The position numbers were made by a program, and so were the translations under genes. This document shows, one piece after another, positions 28,033 through 37,888 of a stretch of 64,000 nucleotides of DNA; the first letter of the stretch is position 1; each line of letters opens with the position of its first letter. Origin of the DNA: CAWDMN01 sp963803155. GTDB taxonomy: Bacteria; Acidobacteriota; Terriglobia; Versatilivoradales; Versatilivoraceae. The notes beneath the pieces are model-generated. The model saw only the letters and a list, made by a program, of their open reading frames with translations, searched no databases and was not told the DNA's origin. Location: assembly GCA_963803155.1 (NCBI GenBank), contig CAWDMN010000082.1:44030-108029 (forward strand). The letters run 5' to 3'.

Positions 28033-31000
28033 TTAACATGAGGAAGACGCCTCCGCCAAGGCTTTCTGGATGGCTCGGACCATTTCAGGCAAGGATACCG
28101 GTTTGGCAAGCAAAGCCTGAAATCCGAGACTTCTCGCTTTTTCCTCGTCAATTTCCTCGCTGAAACCAGTGCAAATGATGACCGGCAGATCCGGACGGAT
28201 TTTCCAGAGCTCCCGTGCCAGTTGAATTCCGGTCAGTTGGGGCATGGTTTGATCAGTGATCGCCAGATCGAATCGAAATGGAGAATCCCGGAAGGCTTCC
28301 AGCGCCTCACTGCTGCTGGTTTTCACTGTCACCTGATACCCCCTCCGCCGCAACATCTTTTCCGATAGCTGGGCGATGGTGATTTCATCGTCCACAAACA
28401 AAATGCGATCCCGTCCCCGAACGGCCACCGGGGCTGCCTCCGGCTTCGCCTCTCTTGTGACTTTCTCATGGCAGGGTAGAAAAACCGTAAAACAGGAACC
28501 TTCCCCCGCTTGACTCTCCACCTGAATCGCCCCCTGGTAGCTCTCCACGATCCCGTGCACTACGGCCAGCCCCATGCCGCTGCCTTCCCCCACTGGCCGC
28601 GTAGTGAAATACGGGTCGAAAATGCGTTCCTTAATCTCAGGAGTTATGCCTGTTCCAGTGTCGCGAACTTGCAGGCACAGATAGGATCCCGCGGGTATCT
28701 CCGAAGAACCGATCGCCCGGGGGCCGTCCAGTCTGCGCGGAAAAAGTTTCACCTCCAGCAATCCGCCAGCATCCCGCATTGCTTGATAAGCATTGGTGGC
28801 CAAGTTGATGAAAAGTTGATGGATTTGCACTGGATCAGCCAGCACGGGGCCACATGCAGCATCCAGCTTCGAGCGGATTTCAATAGTCGCGGGAAGAGTG
28901 GCCCGCAGCAGTTTTAAGGCCTCCTTCAAAATCGGCTGAAGCTGGATGGGCTGTCGTTCCTGCTCCAGATGCCGACTGAACGCCAGTATCTGCTGCACCA
29001 AGTCCCGAGCCCGATAACCCGCCTTGAGGATCTGCTCGAGGTTGGCTCGGGCTGGATGATCAAACGTTATGTCGTCAGTGGTAAGTTCGGCATACCCCAG
29101 CATGGCCGCCAGAATGTTGTTGAAGTCATGCGCGATCCCCCCGGCCAAAGTTCCGATCGCTTCCATCTTTTGCGCCTTCCGCAACCGCTCTTCGCTGGAA
29201 CGTAAAGCCGCTTCCGCTTCCTTTCGCTCCGTGATGTCGCGCCCTATCCCCTGAATACCCGCCAACTGGCCGTCTTGATAGACCGGTTCGACGCTGATTT
29301 CCAACCAAACTTCCCCGCCCTCCTTGACTTTCACTCCGCACTCGAGCATGAAATTGGCATCGGAGGAGCGGTTCAGTCTTTTTTCCATCCAATCTTGATA
29401 TAGCGAAAAATCTTCCGGATGCACCAGATCCTTGAAGTCCAATTGCAGCAGCTCATCTCGAGAATATCCCAAAATACGTTCGGCGGCTGGATTGATGGAT
29501 TGGATCTTCCGGTCCATTGCACAACTAAATACGATATCGTGAGAACGTTCGAAAAGGTCCCGGTATTTTTTTTCAAGGGAATGTTCATGTTCCAGTTGTT
29601 GCCGGATCAGTTCGGTCTGGCTTTTCACGCGGCGCCTGAGCTGTCCCATCCATGAGCTGACGCCCACCACGACTGCCAGCAAAATCCCCGCAGCCCAAAA
29701 AGCGAATTGGGAATTCCACCATGGAGGCCGCTTCAAAATGCGGATGTCTCCGGAACCCGGCAAAAGGATTTGGAAGGCGGCGCTTTGCCGGCCTTCCCGC
29801 CGCATCAAACAAATCCCAGTCAGCTCAATCTCGCTTCCTGTCGGTATTTCGGGCGGAGCGGTCTTCATCGCTGACTCTTTCAGCCACGCGTCAAAAAGAA
29901 TCTGCCCCTCCTGACTGTCTTGAAGGAGGAAACTGCGCACTCCACGCTTTTCGGATTGATCCAGCAATTTGGCCCGAAGCCGCACCAGATTCCCCTGGTG
30001 AAGTCCCTGCAAAAGCTCATTAGCGCTGACCATTACCGGCGCCGCCGGGAGACCATTCTCTTTCCACTTGAATACGGCATCTTCAAGGATAGGCGCAAAC
30101 TCTCCAGGAGACGGATATCCCAAGACCGAAAGAACATCACCCGGCTGGACGAAATTTGATTGCCGGGTTCGTATGCAGATACAGCCGGTTTCATCTTTAA
30201 GATACAGTGCTTCTCCCGGCTCTTGGTGCATCACAGCTCCCCGGATGAGGATCCGGTGGTTTGTCTGTTCCTGAGGGGAATAACGCTGAAGGTCGCTGAT
30301 GAGGCGGCGTGGCAAGGAAAATGGATCGGCAAGTTGAGGCTCCAAGATTTGAACATCTTTATCGGAAGAGGGAATGACCAAAAAACTTCTCATTTTCCCC
30401 TGGGAATTCAAATCCATCGCGCAGACGCCTTGCACACGAATTCGCGCATCTTCCATTCTCCCAAAGGACTTGCCCGAGATTGCTCCAGGATAGACAACTC
30501 GGATCCGTTTCCCTTCGCTCGCGATTTCCAAAGTGACTGGGTCAGGCTCCTGGCTGATGAAACGAACAATCCCTTCCACCATCACTCGCATAGAATCGTA
30601 CTTCCCCGTGGCCAACTCGTTCAGATTCACTCGAACAGCGGGCGGCATGGGGGCGGAACCGATATGCGTGAATTGAGGCTTGGTTATGACAGGAGCATAC
30701 TCACCCGGTGCGCTAAATCCTTCGATCCGGTATTTTTGGCCTGGAATAGGATGAATCGACAGGTTCCCCAAATTAATGAAGATGCCTCCCGTCTCATCCT
30801 GGAGAAAGGCAAAGTTGTATTTAGATTCGTATAAAGTCAAGATGCCGTTGATTCGCAGTGGATAGCCACGCTCAGCTTCTTTTTCGTCTAAACTCCGGAC
30901 TTGGCGCACTTGGGTCAGCAGGGGCAGACCCTTTTCCTGGCGGCTGGAGTACTTATTGGAATTGTGATTTAGGTGGAAAGCATTTTCCAAGACAAGCAGG

Positions 31001-31962
31001 TTCCCTCTCCGGGCAGGGAATCCAATCACTTGGATCGGATCTCCAGGTTCGCACAATACTTTCTCGGAGGCTTCGATGGAGATGCTGCCCGTAGGGTCTT
31101 TTAAGAGAAAATACTCCTGGGCGGATCCTGGCAAAAAGATCCCTTCCATTCGGACCCGATGTTCGGGCAACTTATTATGTTCAAACTGGCGCAGTACAGC
31201 CACTGTGGAGAAGGGAATCGAGAAAAAGCCGCCCGGAGGCGGAATTAAAATGTCCACTTGACTTCCAAGGGGAGACCAGAACTCCAAATGAGTCGTCTTG
31301 TCCGCGGGATTCATCAGTGTCGCAATGACCCCACGAATTCGGACTTTTGCATCGATAAGCCCTCCGGGGGGAAAATTCAGTGAGTTCAAAACCCGCACCG
31401 GAATTTGGGTTTCATTTTCGACAAGACTAAGTACGGAAACATGACCTTCTTGGCCGGCATGATGGATGACTCCTTCCAATTCCACCCATTGGCAGTCATC
31501 CCGGAGTGCTTGTAGTTTGTTTATGGAAACAGCGCGGGGCGTCGGAAAAGGAGCTTTGTATAATGGCTTGATTTTGGCCTGAGCCACAATCGGTAAAAAA
31601 TCGCCCGAAGCTGAAACACCCTCCACCTCTACAAGCATTCCGGGCTCTATAGGGACATCCCAGGTTTTTACGCTGACATATATGCCAAAGTTGGAATCCT
31701 GGACAAAGAGGACATTCCAATCCGGATCACAGTACGTCACCACCGCTTTTAAATGGACGGGATAGCCTTGCTTGGATTGGATGGGAGAAAGATGGCGAAC
31801 ATCCCTGGCTTGATTCAATAAGGGCAATTTTGCCTTGTCCCCGAGCTGAAAAAGACTCGGGTACAACCATATTAGAATAAAGGAGAGGACGAAAATCTTC
31901 CCGAGGATCTGCTTTAGAAATCTTGACCTGTTTCGATGCGCCTGTAAACCTAGGTGCGTCAT
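28033..31962 (-). CDS. Giant hybrid histidine kinase with duplicated beta-rich sensor region
   Basis: About 1309 residues from ATG 31962; an upstream TTG at 32040 is less likely. Order: TM1 (residues ~20-40), a periplasmic region (~45-745), TM2 (~749-771), PAS (~798-914), HisKA with the phospho-acceptor His945 in GGIAHDFNNILA, HATPase (INLATNAYQAM, DTGTGITPEIKE, GEGSGMGLAVVHGIV) and a C-terminal receiver with acceptor Asp1237 (AITDQTMP). The periplasmic part holds OB-like modules (GYPVHLKAVVTY, FVQDSNFGIYV; GYPLRINGILTL, FLQDETGGIFI) that repeat with a ~300-residue period. It probably senses an extracytoplasmic ligand; no cognate regulator is adjacent. Confidence 0.88.
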   Translation of the reverse strand: MTHLGLQAHRNRSRFLKQILGKIFVLSFILIWLYPSLFQLGDKAKLPLLNQARDVRHLSPIQSKQGYPVHLKAVVTYCDPDWNVLFVQDSNFGIYVSVKTWDVPIEPGMLVEVEGVSASGDFLPIVAQAKIKPLYKAPFPTPRAVSINKLQALRDDCQWVELEGVIHHAGQEGHVSVLSLVENETQIPVRVLNSLNFPPGGLIDAKVRIRGVIATLMNPADKTTHLEFWSPLGSQVDILIPPPGGFFSIPFSTVAVLRQFEHNKLPEHRVRMEGIFLPGSAQEYFLLKDPTGSISIEASEKVLCEPGDPIQVIGFPARRGNLLVLENAFHLNHNSNKYSSRQEKGLPLLTQVRQVRSLDEKEAERGYPLRINGILTLYESKYNFAFLQDETGGIFINLGNLSIHPIPGQKYRIEGFSAPGEYAPVITKPQFTHIGSAPMPPAVRVNLNELATGKYDSMRVMVEGIVRFISQEPDPVTLEIASEGKRIRVVYPGAISGKSFGRMEDARIRVQGVCAMDLNSQGKMRSFLVIPSSDKDVQILEPQLADPFSLPRRLISDLQRYSPQEQTNHRILIRGAVMHQEPGEALYLKDETGCICIRTRQSNFVQPGDVLSVLGYPSPGEFAPILEDAVFKWKENGLPAAPVMVSANELLQGLHQGNLVRLRAKLLDQSEKRGVRSFLLQDSQEGQILFDAWLKESAMKTAPPEIPTGSEIELTGICLMRREGRQSAAFQILLPGSGDIRILKRPPWWNSQFAFWAAGILLAVVVGVSSWMGQLRRRVKSQTELIRQQLEHEHSLEKKYRDLFERSHDIVFSCAMDRKIQSINPAAERILGYSRDELLQLDFKDLVHPEDFSLYQDWMEKRLNRSSDANFMLECGVKVKEGGEVWLEISVEPVYQDGQLAGIQGIGRDITERKEAEAALRSSEERLRKAQKMEAIGTLAGGIAHDFNNILAAMLGYAELTTDDITFDHPARANLEQILKAGYRARDLVQQILAFSRHLEQERQPIQLQPILKEALKLLRATLPATIEIRSKLDAACGPVLADPVQIHQLFINLATNAYQAMRDAGGLLEVKLFPRRLDGPRAIGSSEIPAGSYLCLQVRDTGTGITPEIKERIFDPYFTTRPVGEGSGMGLAVVHGIVESYQGAIQVESQAGEGSCFTVFLPCHEKVTREAKPEAAPVAVRGRDRILFVDDEITIAQLSEKMLRRRGYQVTVKTSSSEALEAFRDSPFRFDLAITDQTMPQLTGIQLARELWKIRPDLPVIICTGFSEEIDEEKARSLGFQALLAKPVSLPEMVRAIQKALAEASSSC

Positions 31963-32289
31963 ATCCCCCGCCGCCGGACGTAATAAGGCATTCCGGCAAA
32001 ATGTAAAAGGTAGAAGGCATGCCGAGGAAATGGTACCCAAGCTTTTTAGGACTTGTCCCTGCCCTCACAGTATTGCCATAGAGCTTTTCGGCAAAAATGC
32101 AATGGAAGATGCGGAGTTATTGGTGGTTAAGCCGTTGACTCGCTAAATATTCGGGCAAAGGACATGAACCATGCAATGCTTCGCGCACTATGGTGGAATC
32201 CAAGCTGATGCGGATTTAACGAGTGGAAACACCCAACAATATGATTTGGCTGGGCAGGAGTTTTTTGAGTTCATCGAGGGAGCCATCCG

Positions 32290-33132
32290 TTACCGGGATT
32301 GCCAGAGACACCAAGCCTCGAGGAAATCCTTGCCCTGGTAACGAAGAGTACGGGCATCGATCCGTGTCACTCCGGCGGGAAGGGTGGATTCGGGAAATAG
32401 TGTTGAACGGGTGGTAAACTCCACCTCGAAGGTTACGGGTCCTTCCACTTTAAAAGGGCGAATTTGATTCATTTTGGCGAAAGCTTGCCGAGCCGTTTTT
32501 TCGATTAAATCCCGTGCTGCTGAAGCAGAAAGAGATTGGCAGGAATAGTATCCAAATCCCTCCTTCACTACAGCCACTTCGGCCTCCGGCACCACAGCTT
32601 TCAGATCCTCGCTGGCGGCTTTATCTCCACTTAGCATGATGACGGGCACGCCGAACCAGCCAGCCAGGGCAGACCGCGTTTCAATTTCCCCCACCTCTTT
32701 CCCGTTCATTAGAATCCGTTGAATTCCCAACGAACTGTAACTATGCGCCATTACGGCATTCGATCGATTGGCATGGGCATGTTGTCCAATAAATGCAATC
32801 GCGGAAAAGCCACGATCCAGAAGCATTTTGGGACCAAGCTCGCCGGAGATCAGTTGTGCCCTGGGCTCAATGGTCTCGACGGATAGAGTCTGGCTGCCAT
32901 CGTGAGCATCCCAGATGATGACTTCAGCCGCGCCCGCCAAAAAGAATCCGCGAGCAGCGGCGTTAACCTCCCCCGTGAGGAGCTTCTGCAATTCCACATT
33001 GGAGGGTTCCGTCTGACTTTGACGGCAAATGCCGGCGACTCCTTCCGCATCGGTAATCAGGAGAATTTTCGGGGGGGCGGCGTGAAGGGATGTAACCATC
33101 AACGAGATAAACAGAAAAACTCCGAATCGCAT
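32290..33132 (-). CDS. Secreted M55-family D-aminopeptidase (DppA-like)
   Basis: A 280-residue DppA-family zinc peptidase with a signal peptide (FGVFLFISLMVTSLHAA). The metal-binding block ITDAEGVAG holds Asp28 and Glu30. IIWDAHDGSQ holds His77, and IAFIGQHAHA follows. The C-terminus VEVEFTT-like and RTLRYQGKDFLEA match the family. DppA from Bacillus cleaves D-Ala-D-Ala and D-Ala-Gly-Gly and is cytoplasmic; here a leader suggests periplasmic action on peptidoglycan peptides. SD GGGAG lies eight bases before the ATG. The kinase gene lies downstream on the same strand, ~330 bp away, so co-transcription is possible. Confidence 0.87.
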   Translation of the reverse strand: MRFGVFLFISLMVTSLHAAPPKILLITDAEGVAGICRQSQTEPSNVELQKLLTGEVNAAARGFFLAGAAEVIIWDAHDGSQTLSVETIEPRAQLISGELGPKMLLDRGFSAIAFIGQHAHANRSNAVMAHSYSSLGIQRILMNGKEVGEIETRSALAGWFGVPVIMLSGDKAASEDLKAVVPEAEVAVVKEGFGYYSCQSLSASAARDLIEKTARQAFAKMNQIRPFKVEGPVTFEVEFTTRSTLFPESTLPAGVTRIDARTLRYQGKDFLEAWCLWQSR

Positions 33133-33281
33133 TGTATGACTCCCGCATTGCTATAATTAAATTTGAGTGGCCCATCATGAATAATGGCCATGAACCGGCA
33201 AGTTCAATTGAGAATGTATTGGGACACAAACAGATTTGAAAAACAAGCTTATTTGCTCGGGCTGGGGGAGTGTAATTTGCT

Positions 33282-33302
33282 GGGGGGGGCGGGGGCGGGG
33301 CG
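33282..33302. other. G-rich tract with quadruplex potential
   Basis: Runs of 8, 5, 4 and 2 guanines are separated by single cytosines, with another G5 run at 33264-33268. This meets a loose G-quadruplex pattern on the plus strand. It lies about 25 bp upstream of the tRNA promoter. No coding explanation fits. Confidence 0.5.
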
Positions 33303-33326
33303 GTTGTTCTTGCCGGCTATTTTCGC

Positions 33327-33355
33327 TTGTCAATCCAAAATTGATGTGGTAAAAA
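33327..33355 (+). promoter_or_regulatory. Putative sigma-70 promoter of tRNA-Val
   Basis: TTGTCA (33327-33332), 17 bp, then TAAAAA (33350-33355). The tRNA begins 21 bp after the -10 box. Spacing is ideal and each box has one or two mismatches to consensus. Confidence 0.6.
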
Positions 33356-33376
33356 TGAAGGGTTTTATTCGGCTGG

Positions 33377-33451
<75 letters not shown>

Positions 33452-33634
33452 TCTCCTTTTCTCAAAGACAATTCCCACAAGATAATCAAAATGACATTAC
33501 CGTCGGCAATAGTAGGCTTAAGCCGCGGAAGTTGGCGATTTTGAGTCAAGTTTTGGAATGGGAATCGTAAGTCCCTATAGTTCGATACGAAGTCGCGCTA
33601 GGATCTTATTTTAGTTGAAAATAGAATGAAGACT

Positions 33635-34294
33635 TCATCCCGCTGAGGGAGTACTGACACGAAGTGAGGGTTGCCCATTGGTATGCATCCGCCGGATATT
33701 ATCAAGAAAATAATTGGCAAAAAAATTGTCGTGATCCAAAGAAGTCACTATCGAAAATGAAACCTTTGCCTCTTCGAGGTCACCTCTGAAGAAACGGATG
33801 TACCCGTAAAGTTGGCAAGCCAAGGGATCGTTGTCCGCTCTTATCCGCTTTTGTAAATCTAAGAGGACAGGACCAGTAAAGTCAGGATCCGAGAAAAAAT
33901 CGACCGGCAAATGATCAGTCGCCCAATCGGGGTAAATTTTTAAGCCATTTTCCAGCGTTTTGCGCGCTTCATCGTAGCGGTGTAAGTATAGAAGACTATG
34001 TCCCAGTCCAAATGGGGCCAGAATTAATTCCTCGGGGATTTCAACTTCATTAGGAGTGTCGGAGGGGCTGAGGCTGGACAAATTTTGAGTTAATCTACGG
34101 TTGAGTTCCCCAAAGTAGCTTTTGGCCGCCAAAAAATTCCGGGAAGAAAAGGCCCGGTCGGCTCTGTGCAGTAACTCCCCATTGTCATATTCTTCCAGAG
34201 ACTGCGGTATTTCCGCGGATAGAGGATGGAATACAACCATCAATAAAGCCCCTATAAGAACCAACGACTCAATTTTGCCCGGCCGCGGAATCAT
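33635..34294 (-). CDS. Exported TPR-like protein
   Basis: A 219-residue protein with a signal peptide (LVLIGALLMVVFHPLSA). The rest is helical: HRADRAFSSRNFLAAKSYF, LGHSLLYLHRYDEARKTLENGLKIYPD and YGYIRFFRGDLEEAKVSFSIV are three TPR-like helical pairs. TPR proteins scaffold complexes, and no partner is evident. SD GAAGGAG stands eight bases before the ATG. The short tail (HTNGQPSLRVSTPSAG) is low complexity. It is possibly a single-gene unit convergent with the tRNA. Confidence 0.78.
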   Translation of the reverse strand: MIPRPGKIESLVLIGALLMVVFHPLSAEIPQSLEEYDNGELLHRADRAFSSRNFLAAKSYFGELNRRLTQNLSSLSPSDTPNEVEIPEELILAPFGLGHSLLYLHRYDEARKTLENGLKIYPDWATDHLPVDFFSDPDFTGPVLLDLQKRIRADNDPLACQLYGYIRFFRGDLEEAKVSFSIVTSLDHDNFFANYFLDNIRRMHTNGQPSLRVSTPSAG

Positions 34295-35013
34295 AAAAAA
34301 ACTCCTTCACGAGCCCAATACACTCACCCTTCCACACTGCTTGATTCCCGAAAAAACTACCTTGAGCCAGCATTGACGCGCTCTCAAAAAAGTCCCAATC
34401 TCCAGAACAAGTGGAACAAAAAGTCTCCTTGCGCCAACATCTATCCACCTAAATTGGAACTCGAGAATGTGAATTTGTGCGCAAATTATTCAGCCCACCC
34501 CTATCAACAGCATTCCAAAAGAAAACCTCTATGTCAAACTTTGGGCAGCCTAATGCTGGTTCTGCTCCCTAAAAGTCAGATCACTGACATGAGGTATGAT
34601 TATGCTCGGGCGTTTTGGGTTGTCTTGGCCAGTTGTTGACTTTAAGAAATTCCTGTCCCGGCAAAATCACAATCTGGGATCGCGGGGTGTAATCTGACAT
34701 GCGACGAATCTCACCAGTTCCTGCTATTGCACAAAAACAGTTATGCTAGAATGAGATGGGCTTTTCGACAATACGAGATGCCCCAGCGGATAGACAAGGA
34801 AGACCTTGCGGAGTGAGAACCGTTACTTACTCGTTTTTGTGGCCTCCAATTTTCATCAACTTATGTGGTCGGCAGGGCTACTATAAGTGGCTTTTTCAAC
34901 AAACTTTCTTTGCCAAATGAAGTCTAAGATTCTGGTGAACTTGCAGACAAAGAGCCTTAGTGGTTCTCAGGACCAAAATCGGCTTGAGAAATTTTTATTA
35001 TTGAGGATGGAAT
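34295..35013. other. Intergenic region, no gene recognised
   Basis: These 719 bp lie between divergent genes. Several short ORFs exist, including a Lys/Asn-rich 88-codon frame at 34373-34639, but none has an SD, signal or family resemblance. No repeat or terminator was seen. It probably holds promoters for both flanking genes. Confidence 0.45.
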
Positions 35014-35955
35014 ATGGTTTTTCGCCATTCACTCCCGGCAGTTTCAGAAATGCGAATTCTTATGTTTTGTTTGATCCTGCTTATCTCGAATGGAGTTATC
35101 TTCCTATCTGGCGGGAGTGAGGCAGCTCCCTGGATAGTTGACCCCTCCTGGGTCAGGAGTCAATTGACGCGGTCCGAGCTCATTCTCGTCGATTGCCGAA
35201 CGGATAAAGAATATGCCCAAGGACATTTGCCTGGCGCCATCTTGTTGGATATGTCGGACCTAGCCCCTAAAACCACCGAAGTGGAAATGGAAACCTTCCG
35301 CAAGGAACTGGCAAACAGGCTTTCACTATTAGGTTACTCTGGCAAAGAACAGCTGGTTTTTTATGATGATGGAGGAGGGACTAGAGCTCCCCGTTACTTA
35401 TGGAATTTCCTTTTTGCCGGGGGTAAGCAAGCTAGCCTAATGCAGGGAGGTTGGAAGGCGTGGGAAAGAGCAAGCCTGCCTATGGCTTGGGATCGAGTGG
35501 TACGGCAACGCCGAGATTTTCCTTACGAGGAGAATCCAAATATTCTTGCCACCAGCGATTATGTCGCCAGCCGAATCAAGGATTTTTCGACTATTATTTT
35601 AGATGTCCGCAGCCGAGCCGAATATGACGGGACCAGCCAAACTCATTCAGCCTCACGGCTGGGTCATATTCCAGGGGCAAAATGGTTGGAATGGACGGAG
35701 TTGCTGGATAATGATCATCTTTTCCTGCCAGAAGCTCTACAGCGAGAGAAATTGGAAAAGGCTGGCATCACTCCCGACAAAGAAATTATTGTCTATTGCC
35801 ATCGGGGAAACCGAGCTTCTAATACTTTTTTGGCCTTGAAAGTATCGGGCTATCCCAAAGTAAGGAACTACATTGGCTCCTGGGTCGATTGGGCCTCGCG
35901 CCTGGATTTGCCCCTGGATAAAAAGGAGCCAGATCCGCCCGAAGACAATCGATAA
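35014..35955 (+). CDS. Exported two-domain sulfurtransferase (rhodanese)
   Basis: A 313-residue protein with a signal peptide (hydrophobic MFCLILLISNGVIFLSG) and two rhodanese domains: ELILVDCRTDKEYAQGHLPGAILL for the first and TIILDVRSRAEYDG...GHIPGAKWLEW for the second. Only the second has an active-site Cys, Cys262 in VYCHRGNRAS. The first has VFYDDGGGTRAP in that place, as is normal for two-domain thiosulfate or mercaptopyruvate sulfurtransferases. It moves sulfane sulfur to an acceptor such as cyanide. The export leader places it in the periplasm. Start: ATG 35014 with GAGGA upstream. Confidence 0.88.
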   Translation: MVFRHSLPAVSEMRILMFCLILLISNGVIFLSGGSEAAPWIVDPSWVRSQLTRSELILVDCRTDKEYAQGHLPGAILLDMSDLAPKTTEVEMETFRKELANRLSLLGYSGKEQLVFYDDGGGTRAPRYLWNFLFAGGKQASLMQGGWKAWERASLPMAWDRVVRQRRDFPYEENPNILATSDYVASRIKDFSTIILDVRSRAEYDGTSQTHSASRLGHIPGAKWLEWTELLDNDHLFLPEALQREKLEKAGITPDKEIIVYCHRGNRASNTFLALKVSGYPKVRNYIGSWVDWASRLDLPLDKKEPDPPEDNR

Positions 35956-36109
35956 TCGGGAAATTGAAACAGGGCAATCGTCTTTTTGATGACTGCCGAC
36001 GTCATAACCAATGGAGTAGATTTTCTGCAAACTCGCCTGCGATTAAAAGAAATCCAAAGTGGGATTTAATATGCCTTGCGGTACGTCGATTTTCTCGAAA
36101 GGATTCAGC

Positions 36110-36721
36110 ATGTGCAGACATCGTTTTCTCCGGCCTTTCATCCTTTTCTCTTGCCTGATTGGCCTGTTTCGAATCAGTCCGCTTCAGTCGTTGTTAATTG
36201 CTCAGGAAGCCACACCATTGTCTCAATCCAACCAAAGTCAACCCGGTCCGCCACCCGGCGTGAAATCGAGGCGGCACACAATATCCGAGCCATCTCTCTC
36301 CGCGCCACTTTTAGGCGGGGAAGCAGTCCAAGTTATTTATGTCGTTCCCATGAGAAATAAAATGGAAAGATACCTGGTTCGCGAGTTGACTCGATGGGGT
36401 CGCTTTCAAGTCACGCTAAAATCCGGGGATGCCGATGCTTTGCTTTCCGACACTCCAAACGTTGATGTGCAGGAAATCCTTGAGGGCAAGACTGCCGCAA
36501 TTCGAACCAATGAGGGAAAACCCGGAAACATATATCTGATCAGCAGCCATACGGAAAGAGTACTCTGGGCCACCGGAGGAAGGACCACCAGCCACAATCC
36601 GCTGGCAGGACCCAAAACGCTTGAGAGATTAGCCGAAGGAATTATTGGGAATTTGCGGCATGATGTGAATGCTCTGGATAAAAAAGTCAAGAAAGAAGCG
36701 TCGACCGAGACCAATCCCTGA
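36110..36721 (+). CDS. Exported hypothetical protein
   Basis: A 203-residue protein. The start at ATG 36110 follows AAAGGA by six bases and gives a signal peptide (FLRPFILFSCLIGLFRI). After a disordered Pro/Ser/Gln stretch comes a compact domain: AVQVIYVVPMRNKMERYLVRELTRWGRF, VTLKSGDADALLSDTPN, NIYLISSHTERVLWATGG. This looks like the small alpha/beta fold of DUF4136-like or nucleotide-binding-like exported acidobacterial proteins. The family name is uncertain. The C-terminus is charged. The gene lies downstream of the rhodanese in the same direction. Confidence 0.65.
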   Translation: MCRHRFLRPFILFSCLIGLFRISPLQSLLIAQEATPLSQSNQSQPGPPPGVKSRRHTISEPSLSAPLLGGEAVQVIYVVPMRNKMERYLVRELTRWGRFQVTLKSGDADALLSDTPNVDVQEILEGKTAAIRTNEGKPGNIYLISSHTERVLWATGGRTTSHNPLAGPKTLERLAEGIIGNLRHDVNALDKKVKKEASTETNP

Positions 36722-36962
36722 CAGCATTGCTTTAGCCCCCAGATTTAGCGAATTTGGGCAAGAACAAAAATTGGCAATTTGAATTGGCAGCGCTAGACCA
36801 ATAAATTGCTTGTTGTTATCCACTCAGGAACAATGGCGGGAAGAAGGCATGAAAAAAATTTGAAATCAGATGATTCGCCTCAAGATTATTTTAGGATGCT
36901 TGATCTCGGAAGAGTGGATTTAAAAACTGGGGTATTTGGCATAGTAGAGTCCGACTGGGGCC

Positions 36963-37721
36963 CTAAATGGAAACACGGCGGATTTTTACCCCAGATTCTT
37001 CAAACAGCCGGTAGGATAGATCATTCAGCGGGTAATCCACGCTGAACACTACCTCGATGATGCCGCTGTTGATAATCATTTTTGAGCACATCAGACAGGG
37101 AGAAAAAGTAGTGTAGAGGGTGGCCTCTTTTACGCTAGTGCCATGAAAAGCAGCTTGGATGATCGCATTTTCTTCCGCGTGGGAGCAGAGGCATTCATCC
37201 AGTTTTGTGCCGCTGTTGGCCAAGCTATTGCAACGTGGACAACCCCCCTCGTTGCAGTTTCTAGTCCCGCGGGGAGTGCCGTTATAACCCGTCGAAACGA
37301 TCCGCTTGTCTCTTACGATGACAGCGCCAACTTTTCGTTTGATGCAGTTGCTCCGCATCGCCGCCACTTGGGCGATTTTCATGAAATATTCATCCCAATC
37401 CGGTCTCCCTTCGGCCCGCATGTGATGAAGAATAAGTCGATTCAAATCTTCGATCACCTGGGATTCCGGATCCTCGGGGAAAACCACCATGTCATACTTG
37501 ATATGATGAGAATCGTTTTTGCCCACCAGAATCAAAATCGACTTCATTTCCTTCAGGCTGAGCAATTCTTCCGGAATGTGCTTTGAATCTAACAGGTAGT
37601 TGCGATCTTTTGCCAGCTGGCTCAGCTCCTGAGTATGGCAATCATAAAAGCCGCGTTTGATCAGATAATTGCGCAGCTGCAGCTTGAGATCGGATTCTTC
37701 TCCTAATAATGCCACTATCAT
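36963..37721 (-). CDS. dCMP deaminase with N-terminal extra domain
   Basis: A 252-residue protein. Residues ~107-250 form a zinc-dependent deoxycytidylate deaminase converting dCMP to dUMP for thymidylate synthesis. The catalytic HAEEN block has His181 and Glu183, and PCLMC has Cys209 and Cys212. A second CxxC (Cys161, Cys164) lies in NEGGCPRCN, and STGYNGTPRG is the substrate loop. Residues 1-105 form an extra alpha/beta domain starting MIVALLGEESDLKL, like the start of a P-loop kinase but with the GxxxxGK[ST] motif lost; fungal Dcd1 proteins have a similar N-terminal extension. It may bind allosteric nucleotides. Confidence 0.88.
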   Translation of the reverse strand: MIVALLGEESDLKLQLRNYLIKRGFYDCHTQELSQLAKDRNYLLDSKHIPEELLSLKEMKSILILVGKNDSHHIKYDMVVFPEDPESQVIEDLNRLILHHMRAEGRPDWDEYFMKIAQVAAMRSNCIKRKVGAVIVRDKRIVSTGYNGTPRGTRNCNEGGCPRCNSLANSGTKLDECLCSHAEENAIIQAAFHGTSVKEATLYTTFSPCLMCSKMIINSGIIEVVFSVDYPLNDLSYRLFEESGVKIRRVSI

Positions 37722-37888
37722 GAGAACCTCTTATTTCGGACTTTTGGAAGCAGCGATTCACTTCGGGACTAAGCGCTGTAAGCAGGAATTGTGCCGGATT
37801 ACCGTCAAATTAAAAAAGGAAAGTTCATGTTTCAAAACGGGCCCCCTTCATTTTTTCCATGGGGGTTACTTTAACCGTCCGGTCCTCT

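Noticed and set aside
34373..34639. 88-codon ORF in the 719-bp gap
   Set aside because: Lys/Asn-rich, no SD, no signal peptide, no resemblance to a family.
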